A stretch of 64,000 nucleotides of DNA, from NCBI GenBank assembly GCA_009792885.1, contig WMCF01000008.1, positions 16,478,952-16,542,951 on the forward strand, written 5' to 3'. This DNA is from Eremophila alpestris peregrina. Lineage: Eukaryota; Chordata; Aves; Passeriformes; Alaudidae. Below the pieces are notes generated by a model that worked only from the letters and a program-made list of their open reading frames with translations, did not search any database and was not told where the DNA came from. A program made the position numbers and the translations under genes. Below, one piece after another: positions 12,121 through 23,400 of this stretch; position 1 is the stretch's first letter, and each line of letters begins with the position of its first letter.

Positions 12121-13218
12121 GAAAGGTGAGGGTGACATCAGGTCTCACAGTGACCTCACCCTACTCTTACTTCTCTGGGATGAATCTCATCAGGCCCCAT
12201 AGACTGGCCTTAAATTCTTATAATACGGCTAGCTACCTAAACAGCTTTTCTGAATTTGCTTATTTTTACTAGCCTTTAAAACATTTTAAAAATAATGTTG
12301 CTTTTAAAACTAACATGATGTGTAGTTTTAGGATATATTTTAGACTTTCTAGGATATAAAAAAATCTCAGAGCTTCAGCCCTAATCAGACTGAGATATTC
12401 AAAGCCTGTATAATACAGCTTTGGTTTTATTTCAAGGTTATACACTGGAATCAAATGTGCCAACCCAAGCATATTAAAACAGCAGATTGATTATACAGAC
12501 AAGTTTCTTACTGTGCTTCTGTTGTTGTTGTCTTGGTAATGACAGCGACAAAATTAAACTTCTTCTTCATCACCACATAAAAGAGGTAAATGACCTGGGA
12601 AAATAAGCTGTAGCTTATTTCTCATCATTATTAATAATTAAAATGCCTCCTTAGTTCCATTCAATGCATATACTGAGAAAATAAGAGTGCTTGTGACAAG
12701 TTTTACAGTAGAATGAAGCAAAAGTATAATGATGTAACCAGTCACATAACCTGGTTTCATATGAAAGTGCTTAACTGCCTTTTGTGGGTATGGAATTCCC
12801 TAATGGTTTTCAGGAATCACAGATCAGTGACTTGATAATTCTGGTGGTTGATATTTGTTTTGCAATTGTTTCCAGAGTCCTTGCTCATGTCAAGTTGCTG
12901 TAATCCTGGATTATAGTCAATATAATGTATGATTCTGTTTTGTTGTGGTCCTCTTGCATAATTTAACTTTTATTCTACTATCTTTAGTGAGCTCGTAAGG
13001 CAAATATACAGTTTATTAACAAAAAAATTTAAATAATTAATTTTATTCAGTGATCACTCACATGCCTAAGACTACAGAGGTGACACAGGGATAATGAAGT
13101 AGATCTTTGGCCACTGCCTTTACCTCTCTGCCTTGGGAACACTTCTATACTTGAAGACATTCAATTATTGATCTTGACACAGTTTTTACTTTGCAGCATT
13201 TTTTCTTTGTGGTTTTAC

Positions 13219-13246
13219 ATAGTGTAATAAATAATAAATACACTAT
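13219..13246. repeat. 8-bp inverted repeat beside the TCTA array
   Basis: ATAGTGTA and TACACTAT are exact reverse complements separated by 12 A/T bases. The right arm overlaps the first bases of the tetranucleotide array. This may simply be chance in AT-rich DNA. Confidence 0.7.
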
Positions 13247-13309
13247 CTATCTATCTATCTGTCTATCTATCTATCTATCTATGTATCTATCAATCTATCC
13301 CTATCTATT
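13243..13309. repeat. (CTAT)n microsatellite, interrupted
   Basis: About 16 tetranucleotide units of CTAT/TCTA are interrupted by GTCT, GTAT, CAAT and CCCT variants. Interruptions like these usually lower the mutation rate. Nothing else is seen in the array. Confidence 0.95.
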
Positions 13310-14454
13310 GCCTCCTTCCCATATCACCCATAAACACATCAAAGAGTGCCTAAAAAGAAAGTAAAAAGTGCAATAACTGATAGTATGCTCTAGTACAAGC
13401 TGAAGTGCCTGATGGCAAGGACCTCTGCTAGATGGTGTCTAGTCCTATATCTCTTACACATGTCAATAAGTTTCAGCAATAGGTTGAAGCTGCTCTGTGT
13501 GCAAAACCTCTCCAGACCAGTCTGCCAGGAGGGTCCATGAAATCTCCTTATTTTCTAACCTTACAAAGCTATCTATGAACCTTATCTTTTCAATCTACAT
13601 TTTAATCTTTACTTTAAGAAAGACCAGTTACTTTAAGAAAGTGAGAGCCTATGTTTCCATAGGAGACTAGTAATTTAATTTCTATATCTTTTAAACTAAG
13701 GACTTAATTTTTAAAATTTATTATATGTTTATATCAAGTGGTTCCTTTGGGCATGGTTTGGTCTTGTAATTATATATTAACTTAATAAAGAGAATATACA
13801 AATAAGATTTAATTGTCAGATTCAGGTGAAATAAATTATTTTGTGGTAACATTTTAGTTTTTTTGGTTTGCCAGAAGAGGCAAAAAAAATCCATTTTGTT
13901 CCACATGAATAATTTCATAATCTATATTTAACCTAACAGAAAACAATATCATTTTCCCATTATGTCTGCCTTGCCTTCAGTGTTTAAAAATTTCATAAAT
14001 ATCTGAAGAGAAATTGTGCTGTAGCAAGAGAAATTCTATCCTAGTATAAATAAAACCCATCAATGTGCATTAATAAAAGTAAGCAGACAACAAAGTTGGT
14101 GAATTTCCATTATTTTCAGTGAGATGAAGTTCTAAAAGAACTTTACAAATATGTTTACAAATAAACCTATTTAAGTCTTGTGTCTCAGAATTCAGCAATG
14201 CCAGCCTGAGGGTCCATAAGACTTTGGAGAGTCCTTGAACACATTCATAAATCTAAGATGCTTAGGGTTTCTAGATATTTAGAAAATTAGACATAGCCTT
14301 TGGAAATTTCATGGTAGTGCTTTGTTTGTTTAAAAAATCTCAGGCACCTTAGGATACTGTCAGAGGATACTTAACCCAGATTCCTGACTGAAGATTTTCG
14401 CAAAAAATTTTTCCTGTTTTTTATCTTGGCGTATAAGAAAAAAACCCCAAAACC

Positions 14455-14455
<1 letters not shown>

Positions 14456-14516
<61 letters not shown>

Positions 14517-14546
14517 AAAAAGAAAAAAAAACAACAACAAAAAAAC
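14456..14546 (+). repeat. 60-base poly-A run with A-rich flank
   Basis: A run of 60 uninterrupted A is preceded by A-rich CCCC-containing sequence (about 14437-14455) and followed by A-rich sequence with ACAACAACAA. No retroposed gene, tRNA-derived SINE or CR1 end was recognised upstream, and bird CR1 copies do not end in poly-A. It is best described as a simple repeat. Confidence 0.95.
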
Positions 14547-17071
14547 CTCAAACCAAATAAAAAACCAGATGGAGTTGAATTGTCCACTTCATTAAGATGA
14601 CAGACATTTTTTATTCTTTACACATTTTGTAGCAAAATGCTAAGACTCATCAAAGGATTTAATTTGTGTTGCATTATCAAAATGTTTGTTGCATTAAATT
14701 AGAACTGAATTTAACTCAAGGTTTATCAAATTTTTTATTTGATTCAGTTCTGATTAGTTTTCTGACTGGCAATAAATTTGTTTTCTTTGTTTCTGGTGTG
14801 AATGGCAGTCTGTAACATTTTCCTCTGGTGTTACAGGTTTTGAATCTTTGAACAGCTCAGCAAGAGATATATTATCATGTCTACTTATGCTTATTTGCCT
14901 ATACTGATATCTATTAACTTATTAGCATAATTATTAGGCATTTCAGACATGCCTAATGTTTAGATATGAGTTGCTGACTACTCAGTTGCTTGCTCTCTGA
15001 TGTCATGCTCTCTATCTTAAAGCTATCAGGAACTTCAGAGTACAGGCACATGTTTTTAGAAAATGAAGCTATGTCCTAAGTACTAAGAAGATGTAGCTTA
15101 TGCAAATATACCCTTAAATAAATGTTTGTCTCTCTCCACCTCACAACTAAAAAAGCCTCCAAAATTCAAGCAAAATGAATCCTTTTGAGTGATAACTGAC
15201 TTAAATAAATTTTACAAAGCAGTAGGAATCTTGAAGACAACACCATGCTTCCAAATATTAACATGATAGACAGCTGAGAAAAGACAGAGCCTGTAGATTT
15301 CTTCCTTCAGAGAAAAAGGGTGAGTTCTCCATTTTTTACATATGGAATAATATGAGGGTGGGAGAGACTCAGGTTCTGTCCACACACAGGAAAACATCTC
15401 CAATCAGATCACTGCCAACTGTAAGACATAAATCAGAAGTAAACTAAGCTGTATTTATTTTTGTGTATTCCGGATGATTTATTCCTCTTATAGGTTTAGC
15501 TTATGCAGCTGCAGAAATCTCATTTATTTTTCTTTTCCTTTGAAGGGTTTATGGTTGGATGAGGACTCCTAGGCTGAAAGAAATTAAAGTCCCTGCTATT
15601 TAGCTCAGCTACAGCTTCCAATTTTTAAGTCTCTATTGCTTTTGGACCTACCCTGTGCTGAAAACCATGATGGGTCATCTGGATTGCCTCAAATATCACT
15701 TCATGATGTTACATTGTGTGGTCATTCAGGGGTTTTCTCTTATCAGTATGTTTTACTTAGAAACCTTCCATTTGGATAGTTACATGTTGAGGCAAGACAA
15801 ACCCTTAGCACAGGCCTTCACAGCGTCAGGATGCAAAGGGTGAATCAAGAGGACAGAACACCCAGAGTGTCCACCAATCTTATCCTGAAATGGCTCCACT
15901 GGAAGCAGAGACAAGCTTTTTTTTCCCCTCTCTGGCCTAGTAATAGGTATTTGGGAATTTGGTGCAGAATTTGAAATAAGTTCTTAATGCTATTTGCATC
16001 CCGTATTGTACTAACTAAAACAAACTTATTTTTTCTTTTATTGTTTGCATACTGTTGCAGCTATGCAATTGGAAGGATAATACTGCCTTGAGATGCCAGT
16101 TTTTTGGCATCACTCTGTGGTAATGAACAGAGCTGTACTGGAGCTATTCTTAAGCTGTACTGGAGCTTGGTCTTTTTTGAGTATGTCACAACTACATAAC
16201 TAACTTCTCCAGTTAAACTGTGTTAAAGAACTGTTTGTTTCTATAATGACAAAATATATCTACTTTGTAAACTCATTTTTATATTAAAAAATAAAGTCTC
16301 TGTAGTCTTTTCAGATCACAAATTATTTGGGACTGAGACGAAAAACACAGAGGTACACTTAGAGGGGGAAAAAAATGCTGTAGAAAGTCTGGGGTATAGT
16401 GGCCAAGGAAATGCATGTAAGTGCTTTTGGATTGGTTTGATTTTCTACACTATGTTATGGCCAAGATAAAGCAAGTTGGATATGCCAAAGTGACTGTACC
16501 TGTATAATCACAGTAGGACTTGGAGCATCCTTACTGATCTGAGTGCCTCAAGATTTAAGACACTACCAGATCAAAATGTTCAGAGATGAGAAAATTTCAG
16601 ACAAATGAATAATTAACAGAACGGACTCATTAGTGCAGCTCTGGAGTCTGATACTCTTGGTTTTTGAAGTCACAATAGTGGTGAAACAAGCACTTATGTC
16701 AATCCTAAATATTTAGCCATACCTAACACCTCTTCATAGTCTCAGACAGAAGAAAACTAAAGAATTTCTTGAATAAGGACATGTAAGAGAACAGCAAAGT
16801 TTTTGGAAGAAGCTAATTTACAAATCTAGTAGCATATTACATAGAATGATACCTGCATTTGTAATGTTACTTATATTAAGGATATCTTAAGCCATAAAGA
16901 GTTTACAAGATAGTAGCTTGACATCCTCTTGTTCATGATTTTGCTCAATTGCTGTGATGGTGGTTTTGAGACACCATCTTCCAAGACTCCTAGGTACCTG
17001 GGAAATTTATTCAGGTGACTTCCTCTCTCATTACCCTGTGGCTTTAGGACTGATTTATTCTGATGCCTCAC

Positions 17072-17569
17072 TGTCCCTTCAAGGTTGCCAGAAACTGGTG
17101 CCTTGGGAAGGCTGACCTGAAACAGAGACTAGACACAGCTAGAGAATAAAGTAGATACTTATTGAAAGGCCTTTAGGGTAGACCCAGGGTAGGAAGAGAG
17201 CCTGACCAGGGCTACACCTAAGGTGGACAAGAAATGGTCACAAAAATGGATGACCAGCCACGAGGTCCTACCTTTTTATAAGTTTTGGTCCATTTGCATA
17301 TTGAGGTTTAATTGTCCAGTTACAGCTTCAGGCTGTGAGGTCTCATCCTTCTTGTTTCTCCCTTCAGTCCACCCTTGTTCATGCTTTTGGGCCTGAAACT
17401 GGTACTTGTTGTCCTTGGTCTTCAGGAGGAAAGGATTTGTTTTGTCTACCTACCCTGTGAAGAGAACTCACTAGCACTTAATATGAGGCTCAGAACTACT
17501 ACCCTAGGCAGCAGAGAATCTGAAAAACATGAGAGCTAAAACTTAAGGCATCAATTCCATTTCCCCACA
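17072..17569 (-). mobile_element. Solo LTR, avian ERV, minus strand
   Basis: On the minus strand the element begins TGTGGGGAAATGGAATTGAT and ends near AAGGTTGCC...GGGACA, giving TG...CA ends. It contains a TATA box (17273-17280) and, about 110 bp downstream, CAATAAGT as a probable degenerate poly(A) signal (about 17158-17165). This is the U3-R-U5 order of a retroviral LTR. I recognise the opening sequence as that of a bird ERV LTR. There is no adjacent gag, pol or env, so it is a solo LTR. No target-site duplication is evident at the chosen ends, so the left end in particular is approximate. Confidence 0.8.
17273..17280 (-). promoter_or_regulatory. TATA box of LTR
   Basis: The minus strand reads TATAAAAA within the LTR at 17072-17569, upstream of its poly(A)-like signal. 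It fits an LTR core promoter; present activity is unknown. Confidence 0.55.
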
Positions 17570-20010
17570 TAAGTAAGTCATTATAAAAAGAATTTATCCA
17601 ATATTAAATGATTTTATCAAAACATTTTCACCACAAATTCTATGTTCAGGACAGAGTGAAGAGGATGGTCAAACTAAAAAAAGAAGAATAAACAAACATA
17701 TAAAGCATTCTTTAACTGGGCTAGTCATTGACATCCCTAATAGCTCATTGGACGTATTGGTATCCATAGTTAAAGTTGCCAGAAGCCTTGTCAAAATTCT
17801 TAATTAATGTAATTATAGACCATTTTTCATTTAAATTGGGATTAAGCCATTAAGGAATTTTGGTGCTGTTTCAGTTCATGGGCATTGATACATTGGGAAG
17901 TTTCAATGGTTTTCAAAGGTGGTGCTATGCTGGCTCTGTGAAGGTCAGTAGCATAGGAACACGTATGGCATCTTTCTCCTGTACATGATTCCTCTAGGCT
18001 GGCAAAATTGTTCTGTGGTCTGCCACTGTGAGTGACACTTGCCAACTGAGACAAATTCTGGTATACCACAGATTCCAAGACTTAATACAGAAAGGTGAGG
18101 GTGTGAATAAATATCTCATCTTTTTAATCATATTTTTAATACTGCCAATTATTCTGAATTGCTAAACTATGAGCAGCAGGTGGGAAAGCATAACAAAATT
18201 CTTTAAAATAATAAATATAGTTTATGAACTAGCTATTAAAACAAATCACAATGTAGATGTTTCAAAATGGAGAGAAGAAATTAAAATCACTACAATTAGT
18301 TAGGTGAGACTATAAACCTCAGAGAAACAAACCAGTCACTTCCTGAGAGGAGGAACACACTCTTTATTTGCATTAATCTTGACAATAATGTCAAGAGTTT
18401 CTAATCTTCTGAAACTCCATCATATTCCCTTGGGGCAGTTTTCACAATCATCACTTGCATCAGTACTGGGTTTGTAATGCTTCTCAGTGAGTCAAAGTGG
18501 CAGAGAGCTGACTGCAGATTAATTAATCCCTTGTTTTTCACCTGACTCAGAGAGCTGATTTGATTTGGTAGACGTACAAGTGCAGGATCTTAGGAAAGGA
18601 GGAGGAACACTATTTGTAGCAGAAGCCCAGTTTTATGGTTCCTTAACCCAGTGATGAAACCACAAGCTTGGAGTGTATTTTCTTTCCTCTCACATCTTCT
18701 TCAGTGTCTGTGGCTGCCCATAAGTCCTTGCCAGTTTTAACTTTTAACCCTCTTGTAAGAATAAGATTCTCTTATATCCTTATTTCTCATCATCTGTAAA
18801 CATAGACTCAGGATCAGGGGTCTATAAAGCCTGTCTCTTCTAAAAGCAATTGGATTAAGACAAAATCTATAATCAATTTCCATCACCAGTTAAATTAACC
18901 AGTTAACCAGTTAAAGTTAATCATGGTTTTTCAAGAAAGTAAAATCAAGTTCTGGGTGGTTATATCAGCCTACAGGGAAAAAAAGGAACATTGTTTTGCA
19001 CAAATGAATTTCCAAGCAATATTTACTTTTTTAATTGCAAAGAAAAGACGTGGAAAAGTTTTTAAAATACATGCCAAAGTTCTTCACTCTGCTCCACCTT
19101 ACCATTTTCTCAGTTGAGGACTGCACTTTTCTGACTTACTAGTAATCACCTGCCAAAGTACCATCTTTCTCTGTTCCCTAGTATGACTAATTATTTTAGT
19201 GGTGTATCCTGCTGGAAAGATGCCTGTGATTAACAGGATGAGATCAATAATAATGAAGGACACATTTTCCACTTTTTCATCCAAGTAAATGGTACAGAGA
19301 GGGGATCAGATCCTTTTTCTCACTAAAAGGGAGAATACAGAAGGATGACTGCTGGTATTCAGATGTTCTAGAGGATGTGTGATGTGATGGGGAGTGGAAA
19401 GGTTTATAATTGATTGTTCAGGTAAATGGGTTCAAAGGTTATTGTACACAAGGTATCAGGTCCACATAGCACTGCCAGTGGACATTGGTGATATCCACAG
19501 ACGTAGGGTGCAGCTACAGGAAATGTCAAGCAGGTATCTTCATTTCTCCTTTTAGAAGTCCACAATTCTTCTTTCATATGGTCTCTGAGTCATGAAAATA
19601 GTAAAAAAAAAAATCTCTCTTCTCACACCCTGGAATTAAAGCATATAGTGCTGTGTTGAGTCAAATTGGTTAAGCAAAAAAAGAGAATAAAAAAACAGGA
19701 AAGAAAGTGAAATGAGAAAAGGAGCAGGACATTTTCACAGTTATTGGCTTAGCTGTCTTGTGTAACTTTGCTCTCAAGAATTATTTATAGAAAGTGCTTC
19801 CTCCCTTGGCAAGGTTATTTTAGGAAATCATTCTACATTATCAGAGAAAACTCTAAACAGCTCTATAGTGACCTGGGTGGCATGGGTTTATTTTAATTGG
19901 GTTTTGGCTTTTTTTTGACAGGTGTTTTAACGTCAAGAGCAATTTAATGATTTGACCCATAAACATCCATAACAATACAAGTTTTACTATGTCAAACTGT
20001 GTCAAAAAGT
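17570..20010. other. AT-rich unique sequence between two solo LTRs
   Basis: No gene or transposon was recognised. Three short direct repeats of CCAGTTAA or a close variant lie at 18886-18920. I searched between the two flanking LTRs for retroviral internal sequence because both are on the same strand, and saw none. The two LTRs are also different families, so they do not bound one provirus. Confidence 0.6.
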
Positions 20011-20498
20011 TGTCATGGTTTAACCACAGTCAGCAACTATACATTATGCAGCCACTCACTCGCTCCTCACTGTCCTTCCCAGTGAAAAAGACAATGGGGG
20101 GGGAAGTAAATGTTTGGCTTGAGATAACAACAGCTTAAAAATTAAATTTTAAAATATATTATAATAATAATAACAATGAAAAAGAGAGAGGTGGGAATAA
20201 AACCTGAGAAAAAGGAGTGAAGTGCAGTTTATATACTGGGCATGGTGTTCTCTGGTGTGGAACATCCCTTTGGCCAGGTCAGGTCACCTGTCCCAGCCAT
20301 GCTCCCTCCCAGCTTCCCATGCAGTTCCTCACTGGCAGGACATGGGACACTGAAACTCCTTGACTTATTATCAGCACTAGTCAGCAACTGCCAAAACATC
20401 AATGAGTTATCAATATTATCCTCATACTGAATCCAAAACACAGCACTGTACCAGCTACTAAGAAGAAAATGAGCTCTATCCCAGCTGAAACGGGGACA
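20011..20498 (-). mobile_element. Solo LTR, avian ERVL type
   Basis: The plus strand begins TGTCATGGTTTAACC and ends AGCTGAAACGGGGACA, the two ends of a well-known bird ERVL-type LTR written in reverse. On the minus strand it therefore starts TGTCCCCGTTTCAGCTGGGA. It passes through a region with TAGTAGCTGGTACAGTGCTG, reaches TATATAAA at 20228-20235, then an A/T-rich R region, and ends CATGACA. The length of 488 bp is typical. No internal retroviral sequence is attached. The flanking pentamers (AAAGT and GTTAT) do not match, so the target-site duplication has decayed or the ends are slightly misplaced. Confidence 0.9.
20228..20235 (-). promoter_or_regulatory. TATA box of ERVL-type LTR
   Basis: The minus strand reads TATATAAA followed by CTG, the conserved position of the core promoter in this LTR family. 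It lies about 265 bp from the LTR's 5' (right-hand) end. Current activity is not shown. Confidence 0.6.
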
Positions 20499-23400
20499 GT
20501 TATTCTATGCAAGACTGTCCTGGTGTCAGAGACAGCAGAGAAGGGCTTTTCTAGTGAAGAAATTGATTGTATGAGTGGGCCACTAAGTACACCTAAGGAG
20601 CTAAATGCTGTTAAATTGTCCTGAAAGGACCTCCCTCCATCAAGAAATATTACAATGTCCATCGGCGGGCTACAATGATGCAAAAAGACTCCTTTACTTA
20701 AGTTGCGTTCCTTTGCTTATTCCTTCTTTTTGCAGCATTCCTTTGCTGTACCAATTTTCCACTTTTTTAGTAGGGAATTTTTGAAAAGGTCTTTGCAGAT
20801 GCCACTTCTTTATGCACTCATTTAAGCTCACTGTACTGACCAACCATTTCAGTAAAACCCAAGTCATAGAAAACAATTCAGGAAAGCCTTCTAATGTTAC
20901 TTGGCCTGCAAAAACAGAGTGGTTTTTCTTTTTTTGCCTTTTAGATTTATCTTTTCTCTAAAACATATCTTTTCTTACACATACAAATGCATAAAACCCC
21001 CACCATCCTATGATGTGCTTAAAATTATTTTTCCTAAGTAATCACCTGATTTTAAGGATTCTTCCAACTGATCCTTTCTCCCATGAGGACAACTACTGTC
21101 CTTAAACTGTCCTGTGCATATTCTGCTCTTTGCTAACCATGTGGAAAAAAAAAAAAAATACCTGTTGGCCTTGTTTGTAATGTTCATGAAAGGTGTTTAC
21201 ATCTCTGATCTAAAATACCCCTTCCTTTTAATGTATGATAACCTAGAAATGCTCAGTACAGAGAAGTGATGGACTATTTGATTGACTCTAGTCTAAGTAG
21301 TTAGCTCTTAAGTTCTGTTATTCAGATTGCAAGGTGTACAAATCCTGGGAAAAGCAATGGCTTACATTTACATTGACTACTGGTAAAAACCAAACTGCAA
21401 GCTTTGGAAGGTCAATCCTCTACTGTCATATGGGAAACTGTGCTTTTTTATAAAACTATGAACAAAGTGTAACACTTGGAAATATTTTAGTACAAATTTA
21501 AATAATGATTGCTCATCTATAATGTTGTCTCCAATTATATCTACTTAATAAAGTACTAAGTGTTGCTTAAGCTCATAGTCTTTAGTCATAACAATAGTAC
21601 CAACCTATTAAAACACCAATTTTCCAGAAACAAAGACTCTAGCCTACAGATGTAGCTCCAGAAAATAAATCTGTCAATGCTTTAATTTCTAATATAAAAA
21701 ATTGCCTTGCAAAAATCCCTGTACATACATTAAAACTAAAGTGGTAGAAATTAGTGTCTGTGGTAAGAAATCCATAATGAAGATGAATTCCAAACTCATA
21801 CAAAAGTTGTCAGGAAGCAAATTAAAACATAGATTGTATATATGCTGCAAAAGGAAATAACAGGTCAGTTCCAAATCAGAGGAAGACCTGGAAATAAGGT
21901 AATTCTCATATCAGTTCCTTGGTTTTCAAAGAAAGGAATTGCAGGCTGGACCACACATCCTAACAGGTAAGTTTTGTCAGTCAGACTATGAACAATATAA
22001 CCAAGAACAGCACAGCCTGGAGCCCAATATGTCATCACATTCTGCTCTATAGCTACAGATAAAGGTATGCAAGTGCTTGATGGCAACATGATTTCTTGAA
22101 CTTTCTTCCTTGGCAGAATCTGGAAAATTAACACCTGAGTAAACATAAGGTATCTTTTTTATCAGGATGCTTGATTTAGGGATAGCTTCTTACCTTGTAT
22201 GTTTAAATGAATTATAAGACTAATGATTTTACATTAATCTCCTCTTTGCAGGAGAAATTATGGGGTCCAAACACTTTCATATCCCAAAAATATTAAATAA
22301 CTTGAAATAAAGGAATACACGTATTAACGCAAGCAAAATCTCTAAACTGCTATTGATTAGGTTTTGCTATTTTGAAATATCTTTGTGCTTTTTTTTCATT
22401 ACAGATTTTGTTAATCAAGACTAAATCTAAGAGAAAAGTACTTATACCATTATAAACTAGATCACATTGCATAAGTTTACAGACAGCACTTACCACAATT
22501 AAAAGATAACTAGCATAACTTAAGATATTCAGTAATAGATGCAGGTTTTTTGTTTTTATTTCCCCTCTGCTGCAAGACCATGAAATGAAACAGACTGAAA
22601 CCGAGATATGACATATCATCACTTAAAGAGACCTTCCATTTTATTCAATGACTTGCACGTACATGTCTGCTGAGAGACATGGCAGTGGTTAAGGAAAAAG
22701 AGAACTTTTTTGAAAGCTCAAAGTAGAACCTAAACCCCAAGGAAATGAATAATGTTGGAGTGCTTCAGTTACTGGAAAAAGATAACTCCATTTGAAGTTG
22801 TCTTGCTGGGTATGAGGAGTCTGAAGGAGGCAGCTTCCCATCCCATGTCCCAAATCACTTCCACAGTTTGCACTGGTGGCTGAGGAAAGATGGCAAGATG
22901 TAGACATGCTAAAGAGCTGTGCTTTGTAGGTAAGATGGCATGTGATGGTTGTGTGAACACACATATTTTACTCAAAACAAACCATTTTAAAGACACATAT
23001 GGAGGCTGCATATGCCACATAAGGAGTGCCATGACTAAAATGTACTACATTTCTTTAATAACATTTAGGTTGGAATTAAAAGTGATAAAACAGTAGTAGA
23101 AAAGTTTCTGGTATGGCAGAAGAGTTGGCACTATAATCAAACTTTAGAAGAATTAGAAACAAAAGGTAACAAGGTACTCTGAAAGTTTCAGCCCACTGAA
23201 GCCCGAGATTGAGGAAATTGCACTGTAGTTAGTGTAAGGAAAAAGTCAATCAAAATGAACATCTGCATGGGACAATGCAGGCAGAGAGATTCTCATTTCA
23301 TGCAACCTCTGAGCCAGCAGGACGTGGGCAGTGTGACATCAATCCAAAAATTATGTAGCTGTTTTACTGCAGCAACATAAGCAGGTATTTCTGGTTCTTC

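Larger units (their letters stand above)
10400..12250 (-). mobile_element. Long CR1 LINE copy, minus strand, with nested LTR
   Basis: Read on the minus strand this is a CR1 copy. Its 3' tail is at the left edge: ACAGAATCATGACTTGGAAG followed by AGATCCAGTCCAAATC, the reverse of the usual bird CR1 end. Proceeding right it shows antisense CR1 3' landmarks (CCTAATATCCAGT, GCAATGAGGTCACATCTCAG, CTCAGCCACTCCTCCTGAG) and then RT-region landmarks (AGGCCTATAACTACTAG, TTGACCAGGATCTCTGCAG). A 291-bp LTR sits at 11830-12120. CR1 resumes with GATGAATCTCATCAGGCCCC at about 12180-12199. The 5' edge fades out near 12250. Many frameshifts mark an old, inactive copy, probably an older CR1 subfamily than the one at 4780. 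Confidence 0.92.
12251..17071. other. AT-rich unique sequence with simple repeats, no gene
   Basis: No gene was recognised. The interval contains the TCTA microsatellite (13243-13309) and the poly-A tract (14456-14546). It also contains a small direct repeat of the 15-mer AGCTGTACTGGAGCT at 16131-16145 and 16153-16167. Open frames are short and have no family resemblance. Confidence 0.6.

Noticed and set aside
13243..13309. CRISPR-like spaced repeat
   Set aside because: It is a continuous tetranucleotide microsatellite without spacers, in vertebrate DNA.
14360..14587. Phenylalanine-rich minus-strand open frame
   Set aside because: It is the complement of the poly-A tract, not a protein.
17072..20498. 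A single provirus bounded by the LTRs at 17072 and 20011
   Set aside because: The two LTRs differ in sequence and family, and no retroviral internal sequence lies between them.
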